Assembly (NCBI RefSeq): GCF_963676485.1
Contig: NZ_OY781114.1
Coordinates: forward strand, 744,001 to 808,000
Source of the DNA: an uncultured Cohaesibacter sp.
GTDB taxonomy: Bacteria; Pseudomonadota; Alphaproteobacteria; Rhizobiales; Cohaesibacteraceae
Reading direction: 5' to 3'
DNA: 64,000 nt
The notes beneath the pieces were generated by a model. It had not been told where the DNA came from. It worked only from the letters and a program-made list of their open reading frames with translations, and did no database searches. Position numbers and translations under genes: made by a program. Shown here one piece after another: positions 47,109 to 56,229 of the stretch (position 1 is its first letter; every line of letters starts with the position of its first letter).

Positions 47109-48158
47109 TCAATTGTCCCTTACCAATTCCCATGCCAAAGGGGTACCAGCATGAATTTTTTTAGCGGCTCTTCGATTAAGAACTTCAGGTAGGAACTTGG
47201 GTTTCAATCCATACCCAGGACGAATAGATTTTACATTATCAGAGGTAAAAGCTTCTCCTACTTCTATATCCTTCACAGCATAGATTGATCTTCGAAACTT
47301 TATATTGGCCCTCTCACTCGATTTCCGTCCATAATCCACACACCCTAAGGATAACCATGCGGAAGACAACTGATCACAAAGATCCGTCAGGTCTTTTGGC
47401 TCTAAAGAAAAGCTATCATCAGGTCCTCCTCCATCACGATCTAATGTCACATGCTTTTCTACAATTGAAGCCCCGAAAGCGACACTCAACACAGCGGTAG
47501 TGTTGCTAATAGTATGGTCAGACAGCCCGACTATAACACCGAACCTATCGATCATGTCCGATATCGTTCGTAAATTATAATCTTCAGCAGGAGCAGGATA
47601 TCCAGACACACAATGCAAAACGGCTAACTGTTTGCATCCAGCCTCTCTTGCCGCAGTAATAGCTTCTCCAATCTCGGTTTCGTCCGCCATTCCTGTTGAA
47701 ATGATCATAGGCTTACCAGTGGCTGCAACATAGCGAATGAGAGGCAGATCAATAGCCTCAAAGGATGCTATCTTGTATGCAGGAGCATTTAGTTCCTCCA
47801 AAAAATCCACTGCGGTTGTATCGAACGGAGAACTAAATATCGTTATTCCCATCTCTCGGGCAAAACTAAATAGCTCTCTGTGCCATTCCCATGGTGTATG
47901 AGCCTGCTCATAAAGCTCATAAAGAGATTGCCCCGCCCAAAGCCCATCTTCGATCATGAAATCAGGAAGATCGGATTTAATTGTAATTGTATCAGCGCGA
48001 TAGGTCTGAATTTTTACAGCGTCTGCTCCAGCTCTTTTCGCCTCAAGGATGATTTTTTTAGCCTTGCAGATATCACCATTGTGGTTGGCAGAAATCTCTG
48101 CAATGACATAGGGTCGATAACTTGGCCCGATCTCCCTGTCCGCAATCTTGAAATCCAT
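47109..48158 (-). CDS. pseI: Pseudaminic acid synthase
   Basis: 349 residues. The NeuB-type barrel has YVIAEISANHNGD, AVKIQTYRADT and EKHVTLDRDGGGPDD, and a C-terminal SAF (antifreeze-like) domain follows from about residue 290. PseI condenses 2,4-diacetamido-trideoxy-altrose with phosphoenolpyruvate to give pseudaminic acid. The GPDD stretch separates PseI from NeuB by common usage. The ATG at 48158 has GGAG six bases upstream; the frame opens with TTG at 48170. Confidence 0.93.
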   Translation of the reverse strand: MDFKIADREIGPSYRPYVIAEISANHNGDICKAKKIILEAKRAGADAVKIQTYRADTITIKSDLPDFMIEDGLWAGQSLYELYEQAHTPWEWHRELFSFAREMGITIFSSPFDTTAVDFLEELNAPAYKIASFEAIDLPLIRYVAATGKPMIISTGMADETEIGEAITAAREAGCKQLAVLHCVSGYPAPAEDYNLRTISDMIDRFGVIVGLSDHTISNTTAVLSVAFGASIVEKHVTLDRDGGGPDDSFSLEPKDLTDLCDQLSSAWLSLGCVDYGRKSSERANIKFRRSIYAVKDIEVGEAFTSDNVKSIRPGYGLKPKFLPEVLNRRAAKKIHAGTPLAWELVRDN

Positions 48159-48237
48159 ATTGCTCTCCAAATCGAAAAACTAAACCATCAATCGCTTCGG
48201 ACCGCTTTTCTTAGCGGCTCCACAAAAACACCTCTGT

Positions 48238-48750
48238 TCATGACTTCACGCTATCAACTAAATCATGTTGAAAAAGACCATAACAGTAAACATCTACGTA
48301 TCTGTTGTCGAGTTTATGCTGATCCTTTAGTAACCCTTCTTGCTTAAAACCAAGGGATCTATGCATTTTATGGGATCCTTCATTGAAGGCTAGCACACGC
48401 CCGCAAACCTTGTGTAACCCCAGAGTTCTAAAAGCAAAGCGAAGAGCAGTCACTCCTAATGCCAGGCCGGTTCCCCTAGGGGAAATAGGCGCTTTGTAAA
48501 ACCCCCACTCCGAAATACCTCCAACTTCCACTTCAGAAAATTGGATAAATCCTAGAGCTTGACTATCGTGTTCATAGATTAGCAAGCGGCGCGTCGGATC
48601 CGCACTTACCTTATCAAACCAAGACTGATGTTGTTCAGTTTTTATTACAGATGCATCAAACATAAACGGCCGCACGTCAGGGTGGTTTCGCCAAGAGAGT
48701 ACTATTTCTAAGTCCCCATCTTTCATATTGCGAACACGATCAATAGCCAT
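48238..48750 (-). CDS. pseH: Pseudaminic acid pathway N-acetyltransferase
   Basis: 170 residues of the GNAT fold. LSWRNHPDVRPFMFD and WGFYKAPISPRGTGLALG (acetyl-CoA loop), then KVCGRVLAFNEGSHKMHRSL, match PseH. It acetylates the 4-amino group of the altrosamine intermediate. It lies between pseG and pseI. The frame starts with TTG at 48762; the ATG at 48750 is preferred although its ribosome-binding site is distant. Confidence 0.9.
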   Translation of the reverse strand: MAIDRVRNMKDGDLEIVLSWRNHPDVRPFMFDASVIKTEQHQSWFDKVSADPTRRLLIYEHDSQALGFIQFSEVEVGGISEWGFYKAPISPRGTGLALGVTALRFAFRTLGLHKVCGRVLAFNEGSHKMHRSLGFKQEGLLKDQHKLDNRYVDVYCYGLFQHDLVDSVKS

Positions 48751-48752
48751 CT

Positions 48753-49859
48753 TCAATTGCAATCCTTTTGCAAAATAAGTTCAGAAACTCTCTCTGTTCC
48801 TCTTCCATCCACCAAATGTTGACAGTTCTCTTGAACCTGCTGAAAGAAAATAATGTCATTGAAGCGCAGGAGGGCAGCCTGAAGATAGTCTTTACCAAAG
48901 CAATTTTCAGGCAAAGCGATTGCACATTTTTTTTCAACCAGAGCATCAGCAACCTCTCTCTGATTTTCGGCCAGAATTGCAACGATTGTGGGGAGCCCCA
49001 TGCAACAACGCTCCCAAGCGGTACTCCCTGCAGCGCCTATCGCCAGATCTGCTTTACTCATCAACTGGTCCATATCACTGACATTCACATGTACAGAGGT
49101 ATTGATCGATGAGGGCTTCGCAGCTATATCTTGAACACTTTCCAGCCAAGGAGCATTAGCTCCCATCACTATAGTGATATGATCTAGATTAAAAAGTTCA
49201 ATCTTTCGCAAACTATTCAGGATCTTCCCTGTGACATTGTCCTTATCTATACCACCCATGGATATTAGAAGATGCTTGATTCCACTTTTGCGTCGACGAC
49301 GTAGACTCTCACTACGGGAAGCTGTAAATTCAGGCCGCAACAAAGCATACTTAACTCCCGTCAATACTTGGCATCTTGTAGGAACCAATCGACTATATGC
49401 ATCAGTTTGTCGCCCCAAGGTCTGATCAAGCAATAAATCACAACAGTGATACCTATCGGCTAGATCATCAATGACCATCAAATTTCGAAATTTGGAAGAA
49501 ACAATTTCCTCCCACTCAAAGTCAATGCCATAGTGATCAACTATCATCCAATCAAATAGTTGCGAAGGAAAATACTGACACGTCTGAAGGGCATCCAGCT
49601 CTTGTGGCACACCAAGCCAGGCAGCGTAGATGCTACGACCAGCCATAGAACGGTCTATCCGTCGCATTTGAATTGGGGGCAACAATTGGACAGAAAAACC
49701 TTTAGATTGCAAAAGATCAACTAGGCTCCCAGGTAGATCTCGGCAAATAAAAACAACATCAACCCCTTTGCTGCGCAAAGCGGTGGCAAGAGTCAAACAG
49801 CGCATCACGTGGCCTGAGCCAGCCTCAAAAGAGGCATCTGTTCGAAAAGCGACCTTCAT
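48753..49859 (-). CDS. pseG: UDP-2,4-diacetamido-2,4,6-trideoxy-beta-L-altropyranose hydrolase
   Basis: 368 residues. The N-terminal block FRTDASFEAGSGHVMRCLTL is characteristic, followed by the GT-B-like fold with LLISMGGIDKDNVTGK and the UDP-site AIGAAGSTAWERCCMGLP. PseG removes UDP from the diacetamido sugar with inversion. It lies 12 bases downstream of pseF. Confidence 0.94.
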   Translation of the reverse strand: MKVAFRTDASFEAGSGHVMRCLTLATALRSKGVDVVFICRDLPGSLVDLLQSKGFSVQLLPPIQMRRIDRSMAGRSIYAAWLGVPQELDALQTCQYFPSQLFDWMIVDHYGIDFEWEEIVSSKFRNLMVIDDLADRYHCCDLLLDQTLGRQTDAYSRLVPTRCQVLTGVKYALLRPEFTASRSESLRRRRKSGIKHLLISMGGIDKDNVTGKILNSLRKIELFNLDHITIVMGANAPWLESVQDIAAKPSSINTSVHVNVSDMDQLMSKADLAIGAAGSTAWERCCMGLPTIVAILAENQREVADALVEKKCAIALPENCFGKDYLQAALLRFNDIIFFQQVQENCQHLVDGRGTERVSELILQKDCN

Positions 49860-49871
49860 CGGTGACCTCAG

Positions 49872-50570
49872 TTACTTCGCTTGTGGTAAGTGAGTTAAGG
49901 CGATTTTCATAGCTTCAGCTCGGATCAAATCTTCTTCAGTGTCGATATCTTGTACGCGATGACGAGGAAGAGAATAGCCGTAGGAATTGGAACTAAAGAT
50001 CTCTTTGTTCTCGTCCACCCAACAGCCGGCCCACCCCCAATAAAACTGTCCTGCATCGTGCCACATTTCCTCAAGGTCCTGACTGCGGGTCAGCAGTTTA
50101 GATGGATCGGCCATGGAAACCATCCCGCCTTTTGTCATTCTTAATGCCCGTTGAACTGGATAAGCAAAACTAGTAACCGCCATCAAGAATTCTGCATCAG
50201 ACTCAGAAAACTGTATCCATGACCTTTTTAAATCGGCTGCAGTAACAAATGGCGCTGTAGCGTATAAACAACAAATTCCTACATTCGGATGGCAAGAAAG
50301 CTGGCGAACGCCGTCCGCAACAACAGGCTTCGTGGCCACAAAGTCTCCAGATAGTTCCGTTTCACGAATGAAAGGAACATCAGCCCCGCAATCCTTTGCA
50401 ACCTCCGCAATTTCTAAGTCGTCGGTTGACACAATGACCCGATCAAAACACCCTGCATCATGGGCAGCTTCAATAGACCAAGCAATCATAGGCTTTCCTA
50501 AAAATGACCGTATATTCTTCCGAGGAATCCGTTTGGACCCTCCGCGAGCGGGAATGATGCAAATGGTCAT
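49872..50570 (-). CDS. pseF: CMP-pseudaminic acid synthetase (cytidylyltransferase)
   Basis: 232 residues. IIPARGGSKRIPRKNIRSF is the CTP-binding loop, KPMIAWSIEAA the substrate side and RHRVQDIDTEEDLIRAE the family ending. It activates pseudaminic acid with CTP. Start overlaps the pseC stop by four bases (ATGA). Confidence 0.94.
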   Translation of the reverse strand: MTICIIPARGGSKRIPRKNIRSFLGKPMIAWSIEAAHDAGCFDRVIVSTDDLEIAEVAKDCGADVPFIRETELSGDFVATKPVVADGVRQLSCHPNVGICCLYATAPFVTAADLKRSWIQFSESDAEFLMAVTSFAYPVQRALRMTKGGMVSMADPSKLLTRSQDLEEMWHDAGQFYWGWAGCWVDENKEIFSSNSYGYSLPRHRVQDIDTEEDLIRAEAMKIALTHLPQAK

Positions 50571-51727
50571 GAAGATAAGGCCTTTTTCAAAGCACCAATG
50601 ACTTGATCCTGCATATCCGCATTTAGCTCAGGAAAAAGCGGAATACTAATTGCTTCTTTATAATATTGCTCAGAGTTCGGAAAATCTCCCTCTCTAAAGC
50701 CCATTGATTGATAATATGGTTGAGTGTGGACTGGAATATAGTGAAGATTAACCCCTATTCCATTTGCGCGTAAGCTCTCAAATACTTCCTTGTGGCTACG
50801 TCCTATCACATCAAGTCGCAGCCGAATAATATACAGATGGAAAGCGGAATAAACTTCCTTATCGATTTCCGGTGTAGCTAATGGTAAATCCAAAAGAAGC
50901 TTATCATATCGGCGAGCAATTTTATTGCGCTGCGCTACATATTCGTCAAGTCGATCAAGCTGGCTAAGAACCAAAGCCGCTTGCATTTCAGTCATACGGT
51001 AGTTGTAACCAAGATCAATCTGCTGATAATACCAGAAGCCATGTGGTTCGTGCGTCATCAGATCTGCATTTCGAGTTACACCATGGCTGCGAAGCAAGGC
51101 CATTCTATTCGCCAAATTTTCATCATTTGTTACAGCAACACCACCTTCTCCACTGGTAATAATCTTGACGGGATGAAAACTAAAAACTGTTATATCAGAG
51201 TAACGGCAATCACCTACATAGCAATCTTGATATTTACTTCCAACTGAATGGCTTGCATCTTCAACAATCTTTACTCCATAAGATCTTGCAAGTCTTGCGA
51301 TCTCTTCCGCTTTAGTTGACTGACCGGATAGATGCACTGGTATAATGACCTTTGGAAGTCGACCAATAGTTTCGGCTTCGGCTAGTTTCTTAGCCAGCGC
51401 TTTGGGGCACATATTATATGAAACAGGATCGATATCAACAAAGTCTATATCGGCACCACAATAGAGTGCGCAATTAGCGCTAGCAACAAAAGTTATCGGA
51501 GAAGTCCAAAGAACATCACCCGGACCAAGATCTAGGCTTCGTACAGCCAGATGCAAAGCCGAAGTTGCAGAGTTAACTGCAACAGCATATTGCACTCCCA
51601 CTTTTTGTTTTAACGCATCTTCAAAGCGAGGCAAAACAGGCCCTTGGGTAAGAAAGTCTGATTTCAAAACATCAACTACAGCATCAATATCTTGCTGAGT
51701 AATATGCTGTCTTCCATAAGGTATCAT
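50567..51727 (-). CDS. pseC: UDP-4-keto-6-deoxy-N-acetyl-altrosamine 4-aminotransferase
   Basis: 386 residues of the DegT/DnrJ/EryC1 family. Conserved blocks are PYGRQHITQQDIDAVVDVL, SATSALHLAVRSL, EDASHSVGSKYQ and FSFHPVKIITSGEGG with the PLP lysine. It adds the 4-amino group from glutamate. It shares one base with the pseB stop. Confidence 0.94.
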   Translation of the reverse strand: MIPYGRQHITQQDIDAVVDVLKSDFLTQGPVLPRFEDALKQKVGVQYAVAVNSATSALHLAVRSLDLGPGDVLWTSPITFVASANCALYCGADIDFVDIDPVSYNMCPKALAKKLAEAETIGRLPKVIIPVHLSGQSTKAEEIARLARSYGVKIVEDASHSVGSKYQDCYVGDCRYSDITVFSFHPVKIITSGEGGVAVTNDENLANRMALLRSHGVTRNADLMTHEPHGFWYYQQIDLGYNYRMTEMQAALVLSQLDRLDEYVAQRNKIARRYDKLLLDLPLATPEIDKEVYSAFHLYIIRLRLDVIGRSHKEVFESLRANGIGVNLHYIPVHTQPYYQSMGFREGDFPNSEQYYKEAISIPLFPELNADMQDQVIGALKKALSS

Positions 51728-52725
51728 CAGATTGCTCCGATTTTGTCTTTGTTGGCCTCAAGCCAAGCTTCAAGCTCTTCGTCTTTCATCCAATGCTTAT
51801 TGGTATCGCTCGAATATACGAAGTCATCAGAAACCTTCACACCGTCCTTAATTCGCTCTTCGCTTTGGCTCCATTCATTGATCGCGGGAAGAATTTTATA
51901 GTGCTCGGGATATTCATAAGTGAATGGAGCATCCTCCAACCCGACCATCTGTTCGTGAATTTTCTCTCCAGGGCGAATGCCTATAACTTCTTGTTGGCAT
52001 TTTGGAGCTATTACTCGCGCGACGTCTGTTACTTTCATGGAAGGGATCTTCTTTACATATATTTCCCCGCCCTCCATGTCCGAAAATGCATGCCAGACCA
52101 GTTCTACCCCCTGTTTTAGAGAGATCATGAAACGCGTCATACGCGTATCAGTTATAGGTAAAACACCTGATGATTTAACTTGCATAAAAAATGGAATAAC
52201 TGAGCCTCGAGACCCCATCACATTTCCATAGCGCACCACAGAAAACCGGGTATCGTGCTCTCCGGAATATGCATTTCCTGCTACAAATAATTTGTCTGAG
52301 GCAAGTTTCGAAGCACCATAAAGATTGATAGGACTGGATGCCTTGTCTGTTGACAATGCGACAACCCTCTTGACCCCTTTATCAATGGCAGCATCGATAA
52401 CATTCATTGCCCCATTAACATTTGTTTTTATGCACTCAAACGGATTATACTCAGCCGTGGGAACAATTTTGGTAGCCGCAGCGTGGACCACATAATCAAC
52501 TCCGGTAAACGCTCGGTATAGCCTCTCTCTATCTCGCACATCGCCAATAAAAAACCGGACTCTAGAATCGCTACCATATAGCTTTGCCATTTCCCACTGT
52601 TTCATCTCGTCACGAGAGAAAACAATAATTTTCTTTGGATTGTATTTTTCCAGTGTCATTGGTACAAAGCTATGTCCAAATGATCCGGTTCCACCGGTAA
52701 CCAAAATGGTTTGATCTTTAAGCAT
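51727..52725 (-). CDS. pseB: UDP-N-acetylglucosamine 4,6-dehydratase (inverting)
   Basis: 332 residues. The Rossmann motif is VTGGTGSFGHSF; the catalytic stretch ALSTDKASSPINLYGASKLA contains the D-K pair and the Y-XXX-K. This is the PseB/FlaA1 type with C5 epimerisation, first step of pseudaminic acid synthesis. It heads the pse operon; the promoter should lie in 52726-52900. Confidence 0.95.
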   Translation of the reverse strand: MLKDQTILVTGGTGSFGHSFVPMTLEKYNPKKIIVFSRDEMKQWEMAKLYGSDSRVRFFIGDVRDRERLYRAFTGVDYVVHAAATKIVPTAEYNPFECIKTNVNGAMNVIDAAIDKGVKRVVALSTDKASSPINLYGASKLASDKLFVAGNAYSGEHDTRFSVVRYGNVMGSRGSVIPFFMQVKSSGVLPITDTRMTRFMISLKQGVELVWHAFSDMEGGEIYVKKIPSMKVTDVARVIAPKCQQEVIGIRPGEKIHEQMVGLEDAPFTYEYPEHYKILPAINEWSQSEERIKDGVKVSDDFVYSSDTNKHWMKDEELEAWLEANKDKIGAI

Positions 52726-52903
52726 CGATTCACATCCTCAGCATTGAATCTATATGTATGAATAGGAGCATGTTAGTCTCCTATCCCCAACCATTATCAA
52801 TCACAAGACAATCGCCATAAAAAAGATAGTTATGGATTGATACCGATTTCCACGGACAAGATATTACAAACTAACCCGTGTTTTGAAATGAAGCATTTTC
52901 CTG

Positions 52904-53689
52904 TCAATGCCTTGCAATAAAGAACGGGTTGGCGAAGGGAGCATCATCCTGAACAACCTTGCCATATTTAAGGCGATTGCCTTGAGGTGTTACCACCGTT
53001 CCTCCGGCCGCAGAAAGAATGGCATCGCCAGCGGCAGTGTCCCATTCCATTGTGCGGCTAAAGCGAGGGTAAAGGTCCGCTTCTCCCGAAGCGAGTAGGC
53101 AGAACTTAAGGGAAGATCCGATAGGGGTTTTGGTCCGCACATTAAAGGCTTCGAGAAACTCTTCCGCTTCAGGAGTATTATGCGAGCGGGAGCCGACGAC
53201 GTCCAACTCTTCCCTTGGCTCCCGCACTTTGATCTTATGCCAGCCAGTTATCTCGTGAGAAATACGCGGATCAACAACATCTCCCCGCCAGCTTCCTTTT
53301 CCAGCCACACCAGCATAGAGCCAACCTTTAACGGGCGTAAAAATCACCCCCATGATCGGCAGCTCGTCTCGAATAAGAGCAATATTGACCGTAAACTCGC
53401 CATTCTTCTTGACGAATTCCTTGGTACCATCCAGCGGATCTACAAGAAAGAACTCCTGGCCTATTTCGGGAACACATCCAGCAGCAACGGCTTCCTCTGC
53501 CACGACAGGAATGTTGGGCGCCAGACGAGACAAGTGATCAAGAATAATAGTTTCAGCGGCCTGATCTGCCTTTGTGACAGGAGAATCATCGCTCTTGATC
53601 TCAACATCGAAGCCGGTTTCATAAATATCCAAAATGGCTTCAGAAGCGCACAAAGCCGCCTCTATGAGGCCGTTCATCAGGTCAGACAT
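52904..53689 (-). CDS. cysQ: 3'(2'),5'-bisphosphate nucleotidase
   Basis: 261 residues. Inositol-monophosphatase-family metal sites are visible: VAEEA, then FFLVDPLDGTKEFV, and EWDTAAGDAIL near the C-terminus. CysQ removes the 3' phosphate of PAP from sulfate assimilation and sulfotransfer. The frame opens at 53782, but the ATG at 53689 with AAGGA upstream matches the family N-terminus. It is next to many polysaccharide loci in alphaproteobacteria, and it forms the boundary to the tRNA-Thr island here. Confidence 0.92.
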   Translation of the reverse strand: MSDLMNGLIEAALCASEAILDIYETGFDVEIKSDDSPVTKADQAAETIILDHLSRLAPNIPVVAEEAVAAGCVPEIGQEFFLVDPLDGTKEFVKKNGEFTVNIALIRDELPIMGVIFTPVKGWLYAGVAGKGSWRGDVVDPRISHEITGWHKIKVREPREELDVVGSRSHNTPEAEEFLEAFNVRTKTPIGSSLKFCLLASGEADLYPRFSRTMEWDTAAGDAILSAAGGTVVTPQGNRLKYGKVVQDDAPFANPFFIARH

Positions 53690-53999
53690 ATAGTATCCTT
53701 GCCTAGCGGTCCTAGAGACAACATAAGTTGCATTTTCATAGAACAAGGGCAACTCACAATGATGCGCCCTTGCCTCAGACATTGCAGGCTAAGATACAAA
53801 TTGGAAATTCGTTGGAACGCTTGAAGGAGCAACAGATCGGTATGGTCCCGGCCGCTCCATACATTTGAATAGCTTCAGTTGGTCTCGCAGCTTGAGTGCC
53901 AGCCATAGCGGCTGCTCCAAGCGCTACCTCTGGGCGACCGGAGTACAGGTCTTAGCAGGGCTTTTCTGCTCTATACAATATATATGAGGGGAAGAAACC
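53690..53999. other. Chromosomal spacer before the island
   Basis: 310 bases between cysQ and the left boundary repeat. It contains the cysQ promoter region. No gene is supported. Confidence 0.5.
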
Positions 54000-54028
54000 T
54001 GGTGCTGCAAGAGAGAATTGAACTCTCG
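54000..54028. repeat. Left attachment site (29-bp tRNA-Thr 3' fragment)
   Basis: Identical to the 3' 29 bases of tRNA-Thr at 61273-61301. The upstream GGGGAAGA is also partly shared with the right copy. It marks the distal end of the island. Confidence 0.9.
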
Positions 54029-54217
54029 CAGGAAAAGTAAAAATATCTGATAAAACAGCGACTTAATATTCTTCGTTCCTCTTGAGTGTAACACTCGCAT
54101 GTAACACTCGTCTCAACGGATTGTCCAGCCCCCAACACGCCGATGAATACTATTTTCAGTTGATTTCTGCTGAGACGGTGTTCTAGATTGCACCATCTAT
54201 AAGGGGCAAGAAAAATT

Positions 54218-54805
54218 ATGCCAATGAGTGAAGTAGACGAGAAAGAAGAGCTAATCTACGATATCAGGGTCGTAGCAGACGCAAGATTTGCCAAAGCGTT
54301 CCGTTGTGAGTTTTCAGGTTATGCTAAAAGGTTACTCATTAACGGATTGACGGCAGCTTCTATCTTTGTCAGCGCGGGTCTCCTAATCACGGAAAACAAA
54401 AATTTCCCGGTTGAACTCGTTGCTGTGATTCTTGTTGGTATTTCGATTTTTACGATGTGGATGAATCTTGACTACAGTGAATATGAACTTAAAGAAAAGG
54501 CTGTTTCCGCTAGACAATGTGCAGTAAAACTGAATGAGATTCGTAAAAAACTTCAACACGGACATTTATCCAAAGATGAAGCTCTTATTGCATACGAGCG
54601 AGAACTACTGGATTACCCTGATAACCATCGTAATTCCGATAGGGATTTCGCAATATATAAGCTCAGGAACAAATGCAAGAAAGCTAGAGAGAGTTGTCTA
54701 ATTAGTGCGATACCATATTTTATTTTACTACTTTGGTATCCTTTGTTGTTTATTATTTGGACAATTTTTGTTTTTATTATATCAAAGCAAATAGTGCCAA
54801 CCTAA
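54218..54805 (+). CDS. SLATT-like multi-helix membrane protein, putative effector of the reverse-transcriptase pair
   Basis: 195 residues. Two close transmembrane helices (about 40-58 and 64-84) are followed by a charged amphipathic helix, EYELKEKAVSARQCAVKLNE, in the arrangement of SLATT two-TM effector domains. A third strongly hydrophobic stretch (161-188) ends the chain. SLATT proteins are predicted pore-forming effectors of bacterial conflict systems, and one family is linked to reverse transcriptases. A second ATG (54224) is possible; AGGGG lies 11 bases upstream of the first. It converges with the reverse transcriptase gene and their stop codons overlap by four bases. The family call is from topology and pattern, so moderate. 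Confidence 0.68.
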   Translation: MPMSEVDEKEELIYDIRVVADARFAKAFRCEFSGYAKRLLINGLTAASIFVSAGLLITENKNFPVELVAVILVGISIFTMWMNLDYSEYELKEKAVSARQCAVKLNEIRKKLQHGHLSKDEALIAYERELLDYPDNHRNSDRDFAIYKLRNKCKKARESCLISAIPYFILLLWYPLLFIIWTIFVFIISKQIVPT

Positions 54806-56229
54806 TCGGATAGTTTTTCCTTAGCGCCTTTTATGCAGAAGTTTTCTAATATCTCACTGTCCAGATTATTCTGATCAATCTCATCAACAATAGAAATCAA
54901 TTGTTTCTTTTCGATCCCGAAAATTTCCAAGGCCCGTCGCTCATCTCGTATTAGTTTTAAAAAATTTGCTTTGGGAGCGGCAACTTGTTTCTTGCAAATT
55001 GATTTCCTCAACTCATCCATTCGCAAGGCGCGATCTTTGAAGATGACTACTGAAGCAAGCATTTGCTTATTGGTTAAAGAAGCAAAAATTTCAGGATTCG
55101 AGCGCAAGCCGTTCTCAATAAATTTTAAAACTTGGTTGGTCCGCAGATGGGGTTTTCTTCGGGCGTGACCAATTGCAGCTCTGATGGCGGTGTCGAGCTT
55201 TACTTGTTCCCCGGTCTCTTGCATTTTACGTATAGCATCGATCTGCTTCAAAAATTCTTTATCGTTTTCATCATTAACCGCTTGTAGCAGAGGTAGACAC
55301 CTGTATTTCCGAAATTGAACCCGAGTTAGGATCTTTGTCTTAGGTGCACTAAGATTTAGCCCATCAGATAAAAGAAATTTTGATGCCTCGTACAAGGAGC
55401 TCTCTATCTTTTGCCTTGACGATGCAAAGAAAAGCATGTCATCCGCCCAGCGCACGAATTTCACTCCTATGCTATCGCAATATCTAATTATCTTTCGATC
55501 AAAATCGTGCAAATAAAAGTGTGACAGATTGCGGGAACCGTCAGATATAATTTCTTGAGGAATGCCTTTGTTTGATCTTTGATAACCAGCTAGTCGGCGA
55601 TTCCAGTATCTGAGGTAAATGTCAAGTATTTCTAGATGTCTTTCTATTTCTTTTTCTTTTCTTTTTAATTTAGATATAAGCTTTTCAACGTCAATTGTGT
55701 CATAAAAATTGGCAACGTCAGTAATTCCTACATAGTTTCCGAAATTATTTGAATTTACAATTTTTCTTATGTAAGCTGTAAAACTTTTATAATTTTGAAA
55801 CCAAGCTGCTGAAGAAAAAGTTTCTGAGAAATATTCCTGGCTATAAAGTAGGGATACTTTTTCATCTTTACTAAGTTTGTCAATGTAAGCTCGTGTTGCT
55901 GGGGTGGGAACAACTTGCCACCCACCAAAGACACCATCAATGTTTTCTACAACTCTGTCACCTATCTCGCCGCAAAGTTGATAATATAACGCCATGTCGA
56001 TATGGGTGATTATTGGTATAAAGCGTGTAACGCCTAGCTTTTTTCCAACGCCTAAGTAACCGTGCACGTTGTCGGGAAAATACTGATTAGATTTTATACG
56101 ACTATTCAGGTCATCAATGATTTCACCTAGGTGCTTGAAATCATCATTTTTAACTATAGGAACAGCAGTATCATTTAGCTTATCCCACACTTTTTGGGTT
56201 AGTACGCGCGAAACGCTAAATTCAGTCAT
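54802..56229 (-). CDS. Reverse transcriptase, putative defence-associated (DRT/Abi-like)
   Basis: 475 residues. RT landmarks in order are a basic KKLGVTRFIPI block near residue 65, motif A ITDVANFYDTID (about 170) with two aspartates, motif B GIPQ (about 222) and motif C VRWADDMLFF (about 261) with the catalytic DD. The region after the palm (about 300-475) is helical and has no maturase, HNH endonuclease or protease domain, unlike group II intron RTs. No integrase or RNase H is seen. The ATG at 56229 has AGAAGGG six bases before it. It is very AT-rich. Association with a SLATT-like protein in a small tRNA island supports an anti-phage role (inference). Confidence 0.85.
   Translation of the reverse strand: MTEFSVSRVLTQKVWDKLNDTAVPIVKNDDFKHLGEIIDDLNSRIKSNQYFPDNVHGYLGVGKKLGVTRFIPIITHIDMALYYQLCGEIGDRVVENIDGVFGGWQVVPTPATRAYIDKLSKDEKVSLLYSQEYFSETFSSAAWFQNYKSFTAYIRKIVNSNNFGNYVGITDVANFYDTIDVEKLISKLKRKEKEIERHLEILDIYLRYWNRRLAGYQRSNKGIPQEIISDGSRNLSHFYLHDFDRKIIRYCDSIGVKFVRWADDMLFFASSRQKIESSLYEASKFLLSDGLNLSAPKTKILTRVQFRKYRCLPLLQAVNDENDKEFLKQIDAIRKMQETGEQVKLDTAIRAAIGHARRKPHLRTNQVLKFIENGLRSNPEIFASLTNKQMLASVVIFKDRALRMDELRKSICKKQVAAPKANFLKLIRDERRALEIFGIEKKQLISIVDEIDQNNLDSEILENFCIKGAKEKLSD

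Noticed and set aside
54000-54028. Second tRNA-Thr gene
   Set aside because: Only the 3' 29 bases are present; there is no anticodon or D-arm, which fits an attachment-site duplicate.
54802-56229. Group II intron reverse transcriptase
   Set aside because: No maturase or HNH endonuclease domain after the palm, and no domain V/VI-like RNA signature noticed near the gene.
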